Assembly (NCBI GenBank): GCA_002384935.1
Contig: DGCD01000011.1
Location: 248,001-312,000, forward strand
Direction of reading: 5' to 3'
Source of the DNA: Pusillimonas sp. UBA3987
GTDB lineage: Bacteria > Pseudomonadota > Gammaproteobacteria > Burkholderiales > Burkholderiaceae_B
Length of the DNA stretch: 64,000 bases
The translations under genes were made by a program, and so were the position numbers. Below are positions 42,844 to 51,757 of this stretch, piece after piece. The notes beneath the pieces are model-generated. The model was not told the origin of the DNA and did no database searches. It saw only the letters and a program-made list of their open reading frames with translations. The first letter of the stretch is position 1. Each line of letters starts with the position of its first letter.

Positions 42844-42851
42844 GGTGTTCT

Positions 42852-43742
42852 TCAGTAAGGTTTGGGGCCGTCGTCGGGACGAGTTTTGAAGCGCCGATGC
42901 ACCCAATAGTACTGCGCCGGGTCTTCCCGCACCCAGTCTTCAATCAGCCGGTTGATTCGTGTCGTAGCGGCGGTGGGGTCGTCGTTGCCCGGAAAGTCTG
43001 CGATGGGAGGCAGGACACGAACATTGTAGACCCCGGTTTCCAGGTCGAGGTTGCTGACAATCGGCAAGACTGCCGCATTCCACGACTGCGCTATCTGTGC
43101 CGTGCTGGGCAGTGTTGCAGCTGGAACACCGAAAAAAGGCACAAACACGGCGCCTTTAGGGCCAAAATCCATATCCGGCAGATAGTAAACGGGAATTCCC
43201 TGGCGTAAAAGCCTTATCAGGCCCCGAATACCGTCTTTGCGGCTGATCAGGAATGATTCATTGAAGCGCGAACGACCTTCCTGCATCAGCGCATCCACGT
43301 CGGGGTCGCTTGAGGGCGTGTAGAACGTTGCTGTGCGTTTGCTGTGCATGGTCAGCCGCGAACCGGCGGCATCGAGCCCGACAAAATGCGGCGCCAGAAT
43401 CAGTATCTTCCGGTCTGCCTGCAGCATTGCGTCGAAGTGCTCCAGACCGCTTATTTTCACGGTTTGCTCAACACGTTCGGGCGTGCCAAACCAGATCAGT
43501 CCGCGATCAATAATCGATTGTGCCAACAAATAGAAATGCCGGTGCAACAGGGCTTCACGTTCATGGTCAGCCAGGTCCGGAAAGCACAAGCGCAGGTTGG
43601 TGCGCACAATGTGAGCGCGAGAACGCATCAGTCGGGGAGTCAGCCACCCGAGCAGACGCCCCCAGCGCAAGCGTGTGCGGGTGGGGCACCGTCCAAAATA
43701 CTGGAAAACGGTCCGAAGAAGGGAGGACTTGCTAAATGTCAT
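42852..43742 (-). CDS. Lipid A biosynthesis acyltransferase (LpxL/HtrB family), HX4D copy
   Basis: A 296-residue late acyltransferase adding a secondary fatty acid to Kdo2-lipid IVA at the inner membrane. The catalytic motif is LAPHFVGLD, that is HX4D rather than HX4E, around residues 113-120. YYLPDMDFGPKGAVFVPFFG and the C-terminal YYWVHRRFKTRP are typical family segments. It follows a second acyltransferase gene with a 4-nt overlap and precedes dapF by 8 nt. Which acyl chain and position it uses cannot be read. Confidence 0.9.
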   Translation of the reverse strand: MTFSKSSLLRTVFQYFGRCPTRTRLRWGRLLGWLTPRLMRSRAHIVRTNLRLCFPDLADHEREALLHRHFYLLAQSIIDRGLIWFGTPERVEQTVKISGLEHFDAMLQADRKILILAPHFVGLDAAGSRLTMHSKRTATFYTPSSDPDVDALMQEGRSRFNESFLISRKDGIRGLIRLLRQGIPVYYLPDMDFGPKGAVFVPFFGVPAATLPSTAQIAQSWNAAVLPIVSNLDLETGVYNVRVLPPIADFPGNDDPTAATTRINRLIEDWVREDPAQYYWVHRRFKTRPDDGPKPY

Positions 43743-44593
43743 GGTTCTGCATCATTGGGCTTCGGGGGGGCGCCGGCCGGTGTTTTGTAACGGTTGTAGC
43801 TCCAAAGATATTGTTCGGGAAAGCGTCGGATGAGTGTTTCCATTGTCTGGTTGATCAGTGTTGCTTGTTCTATCGAGTCAGTGGGAAAAGGATCGGGCAG
43901 GCGAACATAGTGAATGCGCCAGCCCTTGCCCTGGGGCAGGCGCTCTCCCGCCGTGAGGATAACCGCTACACCCGTTTGCGCCGCCAGTTTTCCAGCGAGT
44001 GTCATTGTGTAGGCGGGCCGGCCAAAAAAGGTCGCCCAAACGCCTTCACCTTCGGCGGGTGCCTGATCGGGCAGCATGCCGACGGCCTCGCCCCTCCTCA
44101 ATGCTTTGACGAACTCGCGTACCCCTTGACGATTGGCTGGCACTGCACGCAGGCCGGGGGCATTGCGGGCACTTTCCATAATGGGGGCCAAAACGGGTTT
44201 GCGGGGAGGACGGAACATAACCGTGATAGGCCCATGGCGCGTTAAGTAACGGGCGGTAATTTCAAAACAGCCCAGGTGGGGCGTAAGGTAAAGTACGCCA
44301 CGGCCTTCGGCAAGCGCGGCCTCTACAACGTGATCGTCGTCGCTTACCACCATGCCCAGGCTTTCTTCATTTTTAAGCCAGACCTTTGGCAGCTCCATGA
44401 TCATCGCACCGGCCTGCGCGGCCGCTTCCCTGGCAAAGGCTTCATCACCGTAGCCTGCTTGCTGCGCGTTGTATTGCAGGCGCTCACGGTACTTGTCGGG
44501 CCAGCCATATACCAGGCGTCCGCCTACGCGCCCCAGGGCTTGTAAAACCGACAGTGGAAGAAATGATAATAAACGAAACAGAAAAAGCAGCAT
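43739..44593 (-). CDS. Lipid A biosynthesis acyltransferase (LpxL/LpxM family), HX4E copy
   Basis: A 284-residue paralog of the following gene. An N-terminal hydrophobic anchor (LLFLFRLLSFLPLSVLQAL) leads into the catalytic domain; YLTPHLGCFE is the HX4E active site near residue 106, and GMLPDQAPAEGEGVWATFFG follows. The C-terminal YLWSYNRYKTP is conserved. It heads the minus-strand unit of two acyltransferases, dapF, DUF484 and xerC, and is divergent from metK. Confidence 0.9.
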   Translation of the reverse strand: MLLFLFRLLSFLPLSVLQALGRVGGRLVYGWPDKYRERLQYNAQQAGYGDEAFAREAAAQAGAMIMELPKVWLKNEESLGMVVSDDDHVVEAALAEGRGVLYLTPHLGCFEITARYLTRHGPITVMFRPPRKPVLAPIMESARNAPGLRAVPANRQGVREFVKALRRGEAVGMLPDQAPAEGEGVWATFFGRPAYTMTLAGKLAAQTGVAVILTAGERLPQGKGWRIHYVRLPDPFPTDSIEQATLINQTMETLIRRFPEQYLWSYNRYKTPAGAPPKPNDAEP

Positions 44594-44659
44594 GGCAGCT
44601 TATAAGCGCAAATTATGAGCATAAACAGTACGAATTGTTATTTTCGCTTAAAATAAAAA

Positions 44660-44695
44660 TTGTCGCCGAGTTAACCGACAACTTGCGGGGCGACA
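44660..44695 (+). promoter_or_regulatory. Competing hairpins in the metK leader region
   Basis: TTGTCG (44660-44665) can pair with CGACAA (44676-44681), or TGTCGCC (44661-44667) with GGCGACA (44689-44695); the two cannot form together. They lie about 150 nt before metK in the 250-bp divergent gap. I could not match them to a known SAM riboswitch class. Confidence 0.3.
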
Positions 44696-44843
44696 GCCAA
44701 CTGATGGTTTTTTATCCGAAGGCCAATTTTTCCGCTAAAGCGTCGCGCCCAGATCGCAACTGCACAGCAGGTATCCGAGGTGCAACGCAATGTTCAACCT
44801 CAGTGCCAAAGTACATGGCCTTGAATTTATAAGGATGTTCGCT

Positions 44844-46007
44844 GTGTCCAGTAACGATTTTCTCTTTACCTCCGAGTCTGTTTCCGAAGGTCATCCCGAC
44901 AAAGTCGCCGACCAAATCTCCGATTCCATTCTTGATGCCATTCTCGAGCAGGATCCCTTTGCTCGTGTCGCCGCGGAAACGCTTTGCAATACCGGCCTGG
45001 TGGTCTTGGCCGGTGAGATCACGACGACTGCGAATATTGATTACATCCAGATTGCCCGGGATACCATCAAACGCATCGGTTACGACAACACTGACTACGG
45101 TATCGACTATAAGGGTTGTGCCGTTTTGGTGGCTTACGACAAGCAATCGCCCGACATTGCCAAAGGGGTCGACCGCAATCCCGAGCAAAACATGGATCAG
45201 GGCGCAGGCGACCAGGGGTTGATGTTTGGCTATGCCTGCGATGAAACGCCCGATCTCATGCCGGCGCCCATTTGGTATGCGCACCGTTTGGTTCAGCGCC
45301 AAAGCGAGTTGCGCAAGGATGGTCGTTTGCCTTGGCTGCGTCCCGATGCGAAGTCGCAGGTTACCTTCCGCTATGTCAACGGCAAGCCTGTTGAAGTCGA
45401 CACAGTTGTGTTGTCGACTCAGCATGCGCCTGACATTTCCCAGGCAGATATTCGCGAAGCCGTAATCGAGGAGATCGTCAAGCCCATTATTCCCGAAGGC
45501 CTGCTTACCGATAAAACCAAGTTCATGATCAATCCTACCGGCATCTTCGTGATTGGTGGTCCTCAGGGCGATTGCGGGCTAACGGGCCGCAAGATCATTG
45601 TGGACACTTATGGTGGCGCCTGCCCGCACGGAGGCGGGGCTTTCTCGGGCAAGGATCCCTCTAAGGTTGACCGTTCCGCTGCGTATGCCGCGCGTTACGT
45701 TGCCAAAAACGTGGTTGCTGCAGGTTTGGCGCGTGAATGCCAGGTGCAGATAAGCTACGCCATTGGTGTAGCGGAACCCATCAACATCACCGTGCATACG
45801 AATGGCACCGGCGTGATGCCTGATGACAAAATCGCTTTGCTGGTGCGGGAGCATTTCGATTTGCGTCCCAAGGGCATCATCAATATGCTCAACCTGTTGC
45901 GCCCCATTTACAGCAAAACAGCTGCATATGGTCATTTTGGCCGTCCTGAGCCCGAATTTACCTGGGAGTCAACCGACAAGGTCGACGTGCTCAAGAAAGC
46001 GCATTAA
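44844..46007 (+). CDS. metK: S-adenosylmethionine synthetase
   Basis: A 387-residue enzyme joining ATP and methionine to make SAM. FLFTSESVSEGHPDKVADQISD (residues 6-27) is the N-terminal signature, GAGDQGLMFGYACDETP the active-site loop, and GGAFSGKDPSKVDRSAAYAAR the phosphate-binding motif. The GTG at 44844 is preferred: AAGGATG lies 7-9 nt before it, and the resulting length and N-terminus agree with Bordetella MetK. DUF1289, ahcY and metF follow in the same direction. Confidence 0.96.
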   Translation: MSSNDFLFTSESVSEGHPDKVADQISDSILDAILEQDPFARVAAETLCNTGLVVLAGEITTTANIDYIQIARDTIKRIGYDNTDYGIDYKGCAVLVAYDKQSPDIAKGVDRNPEQNMDQGAGDQGLMFGYACDETPDLMPAPIWYAHRLVQRQSELRKDGRLPWLRPDAKSQVTFRYVNGKPVEVDTVVLSTQHAPDISQADIREAVIEEIVKPIIPEGLLTDKTKFMINPTGIFVIGGPQGDCGLTGRKIIVDTYGGACPHGGGAFSGKDPSKVDRSAAYAARYVAKNVVAAGLARECQVQISYAIGVAEPINITVHTNGTGVMPDDKIALLVREHFDLRPKGIINMLNLLRPIYSKTAAYGHFGRPEPEFTWESTDKVDVLKKAH

Positions 46008-46021
46008 TTAAAAGGACGTGT

Positions 46022-46237
46022 GTGTCTGATTCTGTTCGCAATCCCGATAATAATAGTCGTCTGACGCCTACCGACTCACCCTGCGTGGCGGTGTGCTCGA
46101 CACTGTACGATGATGTGTGTCGGGGTTGTGGCAGAACGGCTATGGAGGTGGCCAACTGGGTTTTTCTGTCTGAAGAGGAAAAGCGCGTTGTTTGGGCGCG
46201 CATTAAAGCCCAGGGTTACCCCAGGCGAAATTCTTGA
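46022..46237 (+). CDS. DUF1289 family protein
   Basis: A 71-residue Cys-containing protein of the DUF1289 family. Four cysteines lie in the pattern CVAVC and CRGCGRT, followed by EVANWVFLSEEEKRVVWARI. A small metal- or Fe-S-binding role is possible but unproven. It starts with GTG, with AAAGGA about 6 nt in front, 14 nt after metK. Confidence 0.85.
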   Translation: MSDSVRNPDNNSRLTPTDSPCVAVCSTLYDDVCRGCGRTAMEVANWVFLSEEEKRVVWARIKAQGYPRRNS

Positions 46238-46289
46238 AAAATAAAGTAGCGGGGCGTGGGCGCAATCTGGAAAATCGCCGCAACTACGT

Positions 46290-46295
46290 TACAAT
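46290..46295 (+). promoter_or_regulatory. Probable -10 box of the ahcY riboswitch transcript
   Basis: TACAAT, one mismatch from TATAAT, 7 nt before the first base of the riboswitch P1 stem, so the transcript would begin at the aptamer. No strong -35 box is seen. Confidence 0.45.
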
Positions 46296-46302
46296 ACGGA
46301 TT

Positions 46303-46404
46303 CCCTGAGGGGCGCTGCGACGGGGTTCTCCCGCTAGGCTCAGGGTCATCCCATTTTTAGTACAACGGCGCTCATCATCACCTGCAAGGCAGGCGGCGAT
46401 GAGC
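46303..46404 (+). promoter_or_regulatory. S-adenosylhomocysteine (SAH) riboswitch upstream of ahcY
   Basis: P1 forms from CCCTGAG (46303-46309) and CTCAGGG (46339-46345). Conserved blocks GGCGCTGCGAC (46311-46321) and AACGGCGCTC (46364-46373), the pseudoknot strand, match the SAH riboswitch known from ahcY genes of beta- and gammaproteobacteria. GCTCATC (46370-46376) can pair with GATGAGC (46398-46404), which would break the pseudoknot, and GATGAGC can alternatively pair with GTTCATC downstream. SAH binding is expected to turn on ahcY, removing the toxic product of methylation. Confidence 0.9.
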
Positions 46405-46453
46405 AAAACGTTGTTCATCTCGTTGGCTTAGGCAGGTTTAGGGGTTTTCCACC

Positions 46454-47869
46454 ATGAACACTGTTGCTGACAATTCCGTACAAGATTACATCGTTGCCGA
46501 TATCGGGCTGGCCCAATGGGGTCGCCGTGAAATCGCCATTGCCGAAACTGAAATGCCCGGCCTGATGGCCACGCGTGAAGAGTATGCTGCCGCACAGCCG
46601 CTGAAAGGTGCGCGTATTGCCGGCAGCCTGCACATGACCATTCAAACGGCCGTGCTTATTGAAACGCTGGTTGCGTTGGGTGCTGAGGTACGTTGGGCAT
46701 CATGCAATATCTACTCTACTCAAGATCATGCGGCTGCCGCGATCGCTGCTGCCGGCAACCCGGTTTTTGCCGTCAAGGGCGAAACGCTGGAGGATTACTG
46801 GCAATATACCCATAAAATCTTCGAGTGGCCTGGTGAGCAGGCCAACATGATTCTCGACGATGGCGGTGATGCCACTTTACTTTTACACCTGGGCGCCAAG
46901 GCCGAGAAAGACCTGTCCGTTCTGAACAACCCGGGCAGTGAAGAAGAGCGGGTGCTGTTTGCCGCCATCAAGGCTCAATTGCAAAAAGATGGCAGTTGGT
47001 ATTCCACGCGTCTGGCTCAAATCAAAGGCGTAACCGAAGAAACCACAACCGGTGTGAACCGTTTGTATCAAATGGCCAAAAAAGGCGACCTGGCTTTCCC
47101 GGCCATTAATGTGAATGATTCAGTCACCAAGTCCAAGTTCGACAACCTTTATGGTTGCCGGGAGTCGCTGGTTGACGGTATCAAGCGTGCAACCGACGTG
47201 ATGGTTGCAGGCAAAGTGGCCGTGGTTGTGGGTTTTGGTGATGTAGGCAAGGGGTGTGCCCAGGCGCTGGCGGCGTTGCGTGCCCAGGTGTGGGTAACGG
47301 AAGTCGATCCCATTTGTGCGCTGCAGGCGTCTATGGAAGGCTACAAAGTGGTCACCATGGAAGAGGCTTGCGACAAGGCCGACATGTTCGTAACGGCTAC
47401 CGGTAACTACCATGTCATTACGCGCCAGCATATGGAGCGTATGAAAGACCAGGCAATCGTTTGCAACATCGGTCACTTCGACAACGAAATCGATGTGGCC
47501 GGTATTGAGGACCTGGAGTGGGAAGAAATCAAACCCCAGGTTGATCACGTTATTTTCCCCGACGGCAAGCGCATTATTTTGCTGGCACAAGGACGTCTGG
47601 TGAATCTGGGTTGTGCGACAGGACACCCTTCCTTTGTGATGTCGGCCTCATTCACTAATCAGACCATTGCGCAAATTGAGCTGTTTACGCGTGGCGATGC
47701 TTACGAAAACGGCAAGGTGTACGTGCTACCCAAGCATCTTGACGAAAAGGTGGCGCGTCTGCATCTGAAAAAACTGGGCGTGAATCTCACACAGTTGTCG
47801 CCAGAGCAGGCCGATTATATTAACGTGCCGGTCGATGGACCTTACAAGCCAGACCACTACCGGTATTAA
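46454..47869 (+). CDS. ahcY: Adenosylhomocysteinase
   Basis: A 471-residue enzyme that splits S-adenosylhomocysteine to adenosine and homocysteine, relieving product inhibition of methyltransferases. It uses tightly bound NAD in the Rossmann motif VAVVVGFGDVGKGCAQALAAL. NVNDSVTKSKFDNLYGCRESL is a conserved active-site stretch, and the C-terminal HLDEKVARLHL and PVDGPYKPDHYRY close the tetramer. The 40-residue insert around residues 150-190, common in bacterial forms, is present. Expression is under the upstream SAH riboswitch. Confidence 0.97.
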   Translation: MNTVADNSVQDYIVADIGLAQWGRREIAIAETEMPGLMATREEYAAAQPLKGARIAGSLHMTIQTAVLIETLVALGAEVRWASCNIYSTQDHAAAAIAAAGNPVFAVKGETLEDYWQYTHKIFEWPGEQANMILDDGGDATLLLHLGAKAEKDLSVLNNPGSEEERVLFAAIKAQLQKDGSWYSTRLAQIKGVTEETTTGVNRLYQMAKKGDLAFPAINVNDSVTKSKFDNLYGCRESLVDGIKRATDVMVAGKVAVVVGFGDVGKGCAQALAALRAQVWVTEVDPICALQASMEGYKVVTMEEACDKADMFVTATGNYHVITRQHMERMKDQAIVCNIGHFDNEIDVAGIEDLEWEEIKPQVDHVIFPDGKRIILLAQGRLVNLGCATGHPSFVMSASFTNQTIAQIELFTRGDAYENGKVYVLPKHLDEKVARLHLKKLGVNLTQLSPEQADYINVPVDGPYKPDHYRY

Positions 47870-47927
47870 GTTGGGCGTGTTGTTCAAGTAGTAAACGTTT
47901 CTTCACCTTGCCAACAGGAGGCAAACC

Positions 47928-48266
47928 ATGGAATTGTTGTTAATCTGGGTTTTAAATGCGGTTGCTTTGTTAATCGTGGCTTATATCTTGCCGGGTATTA
48001 CGGTTGCTTCGTTCTGGTCGGCACTGATCGCCGCTTTGGTACTGGGTTTACTCAATACTTTGGTCAAGCCGCTATTGGTTCTGCTTACGCTGCCGATTAC
48101 GGTGGTTACGCTGGGCCTTTTCCTGCTTGTGCTTAATGCGCTGGTGTTCTGGTTCGCGGGGTCTATTTTGCGCGGGTTCCAGGTTGGCGGGTTTTGGTGG
48201 GCGCTGCTAGGGGCACTTATTTACAGCATTATCTCGGGCTTGTTGTCGGGGCTGATTGCAAGATGA
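47928..48266 (+). CDS. Phage holin family (4TM) small membrane protein
   Basis: A 112-residue protein that is almost entirely hydrophobic with four predicted membrane spans. AALVLGLLNTLVKPLLVLLTLPITVVTLGLF is the signature of the 'mycobacterial 4TM phage holin superfamily IV' annotation, a name that does not prove holin function in bacteria. CAGGAGG precedes the ATG. It overlaps metF by 4 nt, so it is in the methyl-cycle operon. Confidence 0.85.
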   Translation: MELLLIWVLNAVALLIVAYILPGITVASFWSALIAALVLGLLNTLVKPLLVLLTLPITVVTLGLFLLVLNALVFWFAGSILRGFQVGGFWWALLGALIYSIISGLLSGLIAR

Positions 48267-49096
48267 ATGCTTCACGGGGGTTAAGCCTGGAGTTTTTTCC
48301 CCCGCGCGATGAAAACGCGCGGGGCAAACTGACCAAGGCAGCAAAAGAACTGGAAGTCTTAAATCCCGCTTACGTTAGTGTTACGTTTGGTGCGGGCGGC
48401 TCAACCCGGGAGGGGACGGCCGATGCGGTGAGTCTTCTGCAACAGGCTGGTTACGATGCCGCACCGCATTTATCGTGTATTGGCGCGAGCCGCCCTGTAC
48501 TGGACGAAATACTCCAGTACTATCGTGATCAGGGCGTGCGTCGCCTGGTTGCCTTGCGGGGTGACTTACCCTCGGGCATGGGCATGAACAAGGGTGATTT
48601 GCATCATGCTGTCGATCTGGTCCGGTTTATTCGGGAACACACGGGTGACTGGTTCCACATTGAAGTAGCTGCCTATCCCGAAGTTCATCCGCAGGCCAGG
48701 GGTGCGCAGGCCGATTTGAATCATTTCGCGGAAAAGGTTCAAGCCGGCGCGAATAGTGCCATTACCCAATATTTTTTTAATGCGGATGCCTACTACGATT
48801 TTGTTGAGCGTGCCCATGGCAAGGGCGTGAACGTGCCGATCGTGCCGGGCATTATGCCCATCACCAACCACAATCAACTGGTACGTTTTTCCGATATGTG
48901 CGGTGCCGAAGTGCCGCGCTGGATTCGGCAACGCCTGACTGATTACGGTGACGATCTGGCCTCGATCCGGGCGTTTGGTGCAGAGGTTGTTACGCGGTTG
49001 TGCCAGGATCTGCTCGATCAGGGCGCACCAGGTTTGCATTTCTACACGTTGAATAACGCCAGTGCAACACTGGCAGTTGCGCGCCAGCTTACTTAA
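48263..49096 (+). CDS. metF: 5,10-methylenetetrahydrofolate reductase
   Basis: A 277-residue flavoprotein that reduces methylene-THF to methyl-THF for methionine synthesis. LEFFPPRDE at the N-terminus, YVSVTFGAGGSTREGT (about residue 40), LVALRGDLP and IPIVPGIMPITN-like VPIVPGIMPITNHNQL are all present. The ATG at 48263 overlaps the previous stop (ATGA). With metK and ahcY it completes a SAM-recycling gene group. Confidence 0.95.
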   Translation: MNASRGLSLEFFPPRDENARGKLTKAAKELEVLNPAYVSVTFGAGGSTREGTADAVSLLQQAGYDAAPHLSCIGASRPVLDEILQYYRDQGVRRLVALRGDLPSGMGMNKGDLHHAVDLVRFIREHTGDWFHIEVAAYPEVHPQARGAQADLNHFAEKVQAGANSAITQYFFNADAYYDFVERAHGKGVNVPIVPGIMPITNHNQLVRFSDMCGAEVPRWIRQRLTDYGDDLASIRAFGAEVVTRLCQDLLDQGAPGLHFYTLNNASATLAVARQLT

Positions 49097-49712
49097 GCGC
49101 CCAGCCCTTGTCTGTCAGGATGGCGTTAAGCGGGAAATCGTGCTCGGCCGGCGTATGCGGCACGCCCATTCGCTCCAGGTCACCACACGCCCAGGCGATG
49201 CCCATGGCGTATGGGTTGTGTCCCGCTTGTTTTAAATGAGCCAGCGTGCGGTCGTAATAGCCTTTTCCATAACCGATTCGATCTCCTTTGCGGGTATAGC
49301 CCAGCGTGGGGACCAACACGACATCGGGCGGGGGGGCGACTGGCCCTTGGGGTTCCGGGATGCCAAAAGCACCCGTTTGCATCGAGACGTCGGGGGTCCA
49401 GACGCGAAACTCCAGGGGTTGGTCGGGGCCGGTTACCACGGGTAACGATACCGTGATTCCCTCTTCTTCCACCCACTGGTATAACAGCGGCTGCAGTTGC
49501 GGTTCTTCAGACATCGACCAAAAAGCAGCGATGTTCTGGTAGGCTGGTTCAGTTTGCTCTTCTTGTTCGGCGCGGGTGGTGGCCAGCCAGGTATAGAGCC
49601 TGCCCCGAATCAATAGTCCGCCGCGTCGGGTTTCATTCGGATCCTGGGCTGCACGAGCGGCTTTCAGGCGATCGCGAATGGCGCTCGTATTATTCTCTAT
49701 ACTGTCAGTCAT
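49089..49712 (-). CDS. 5-formyltetrahydrofolate cyclo-ligase family protein
   Basis: About 207 residues. The enzyme returns 5-formyl-THF to methenyl-THF using ATP. PDVVLVPTLGYTRKGDRIGYGKGYYDRTL contains the family motif (GxGxGYYDR). The ATG at 49712 is chosen over a TTG at 49739. It converges on metF with an 8-bp overlap and is divergent from slt by only 29 bp. A folate role fits the metF neighbour. Confidence 0.9.
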   Translation of the reverse strand: MTDSIENNTSAIRDRLKAARAAQDPNETRRGGLLIRGRLYTWLATTRAEQEEQTEPAYQNIAAFWSMSEEPQLQPLLYQWVEEEGITVSLPVVTGPDQPLEFRVWTPDVSMQTGAFGIPEPQGPVAPPPDVVLVPTLGYTRKGDRIGYGKGYYDRTLAHLKQAGHNPYAMGIAWACGDLERMGVPHTPAEHDFPLNAILTDKGWALK

Positions 49713-49741
49713 GGTGGAAATTCTGCAAGGTTGAAACAAAG

Positions 49742-51757
49742 ATGGTGTTCAAGCAGTGTCAACGGTATCAGAAATTATGGTGGCGTGCCGGTCTTGGTTT
49801 GCTTGTGGCCGGTGTGCTGGGTTTCGCTGTTTCCAGCCCGGCAAAGGCGCAGGAAGATGTCGAAGTCATTAATATTACGATTCGACCGGATCCTTCCCTT
49901 CAGGCCGTAATCCGCGCGCGTGAAGCAATGAACAGGAAGCGCTGGAGCGAACTGGAGGCGTTGGTACCGCAAGCCTCGCAGGCACCGCTTCTGGGGTCCT
50001 ACGCAGAATATTGGCTGTTGCGCCGCGACCTTACCAACCCGGCAACGCCGGTGCCAACCGCGCGTCTTGAGCGCTTTATGTCCACCAATCAGGATGCCTA
50101 CCTGGCAGATCGCATCCGTTCCGACTGGATTGTTGCAGCTGCGCGCACAGGTGATTACGCCAGAGCGGTCTCGTTGGCGCCTGTTGTTGCCAGCAATGCC
50201 CAGGTAGATTGCGCGGTTCTATTGTCCAGGCATATGCTGGGTGAACAGGTTAACGCGCAGGTTGCCGTCGATACCTTTGAGCCTGTGAGTCTTTGCTGGA
50301 TGATGCTCGACGAGCTGGTTGATAAAAATATCGTGAGCTGGAAGCAGCTTGAGACCCTGTTGCGGGCAACGCTTGAAACCAGCAAGACAGGCAATGCACG
50401 GCGTTTGGCCGCCTTGATGTTCGATGCCGGTCAGATGAAGTCGTATGCCGCATTCATGAAAAACCCGCGGCAATGGCTTGCCGGGCAGCAGGCGCCCAAA
50501 ACAACGGCCGATATTGCGCTGGTCACGTTAGCATTGTCGCGTCTTGCTCGTGGCGACCGCGATGCTGAAACAGCTTATATCCAGAACGATTGGGCCGCCC
50601 GTGTACCCAAAGCCGATCTCGAGTGGGTCTGGGGGCAGTTCGGCTTGATTGCTGCGTTAAATGTTGAGCCCGATGCAGTTCAGTGGTACCGGCGTTCGGG
50701 GAATATTCCCAAAACCGATTACAGCCATGCCTGGGAGGTGCGCTCTGAGCTGCGCCAGGCGCCAATCGACTGGGTGCGGGTCAGTCGTGCAATTCAGAAA
50801 ATGACGCCTCGTCAGCAAGCCGAGCCGGTCTGGGTATATTGGTATGGCCGCTCGCTGGCTGCTCAAGGTAATGACGCGGCTGCACGCCAGTATTATCAGT
50901 CTATTCAGAATGATTATAGTTTTTACGGCCAGTTGGCGAATGAAGAGTTGGGTCAAACTATTCCCATCCCGCCGGCTCCTGTTGCCGTTACGCCGGATGA
51001 GCTCGCCCAGGCGCGCAACAACCCCGGCTTACAGCGGGCCATCAAGTTGTTTGATTTGGGTTGGCGGGCTGAGGCCGTGCCCGAGTGGAACTTTACCTTG
51101 CGAGGGATGAATGATCGCGAGTTATTGGCCGCCGCCGAACTGGCACGCGACGAGCAGATTTTTGATCGTGTCGTTAATACTTCGCTACGCACTGCCAGTG
51201 TCGCTGATTTTTCCCAGCGATTTGTGGCCCCGTTCGAGGGGCGGGTCAGCGCCAAAGCGCGGGAAATCAATTTGGACCCGGCCTGGGTATATGGCCTGAT
51301 TCGACAGGAGTCGCGCTTTATTACCGATGCCCGTTCGCGTGTTGGTGCATCGGGCCTGATGCAGCTTATGCCTGCTACGGCTCGTTGGGTCGCACGTAAA
51401 ATTGGCATGTCCAACTTCAATCCTTCAATGGTTAACGACTTCGACGTCAACACTATTTTGGGTACTCAATATTTGAAGATGGTGCTGGATGACTTGGATG
51501 GCAGTCAGGTCCTGGCCACTGCGGGGTATAACGCGGGGCCGGGGCGTTCGAAACAATGGCGCGCCAAATTATTGGGCCCAGTGGAAGGGGCGGTTTTTGC
51601 CGAGACAATACCGTTTACGGAAACCCGGTTATATGTAAAGCATGTCTTGTCCAATGCGGTTTACTACGACATGCTGTTTTCGGGCCAGCCGCAATCATTG
51701 AAAGAGCGCCTTGCCACAATCAGTCCGAACCGTTCCCGACGCACTGACTTGCCCTGA
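49742..51757 (+). CDS. slt: Soluble lytic murein transglycosylase
   Basis: A 671-residue periplasmic enzyme that cleaves peptidoglycan to 1,6-anhydromuramyl products. The signal peptide ends near SSPAKAQED (residue 37). A long alpha-helical superhelix forms the doughnut domain, and the C-terminal lysozyme-like domain holds LIRQESRF with the catalytic Glu (about residue 523), GASGLMQLMPATARWVA and AGYNAGPGR. Its stop overlaps the cca start by one base. Confidence 0.93.
   Translation: MVFKQCQRYQKLWWRAGLGLLVAGVLGFAVSSPAKAQEDVEVINITIRPDPSLQAVIRAREAMNRKRWSELEALVPQASQAPLLGSYAEYWLLRRDLTNPATPVPTARLERFMSTNQDAYLADRIRSDWIVAAARTGDYARAVSLAPVVASNAQVDCAVLLSRHMLGEQVNAQVAVDTFEPVSLCWMMLDELVDKNIVSWKQLETLLRATLETSKTGNARRLAALMFDAGQMKSYAAFMKNPRQWLAGQQAPKTTADIALVTLALSRLARGDRDAETAYIQNDWAARVPKADLEWVWGQFGLIAALNVEPDAVQWYRRSGNIPKTDYSHAWEVRSELRQAPIDWVRVSRAIQKMTPRQQAEPVWVYWYGRSLAAQGNDAAARQYYQSIQNDYSFYGQLANEELGQTIPIPPAPVAVTPDELAQARNNPGLQRAIKLFDLGWRAEAVPEWNFTLRGMNDRELLAAAELARDEQIFDRVVNTSLRTASVADFSQRFVAPFEGRVSAKAREINLDPAWVYGLIRQESRFITDARSRVGASGLMQLMPATARWVARKIGMSNFNPSMVNDFDVNTILGTQYLKMVLDDLDGSQVLATAGYNAGPGRSKQWRAKLLGPVEGAVFAETIPFTETRLYVKHVLSNAVYYDMLFSGQPQSLKERLATISPNRSRRTDLP

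Noticed and set aside
47928..48266. Prophage remnant, because of the 'phage holin' name
   Set aside because: The gene is a chromosomal four-span membrane protein between ahcY and metF; no other phage genes are near.
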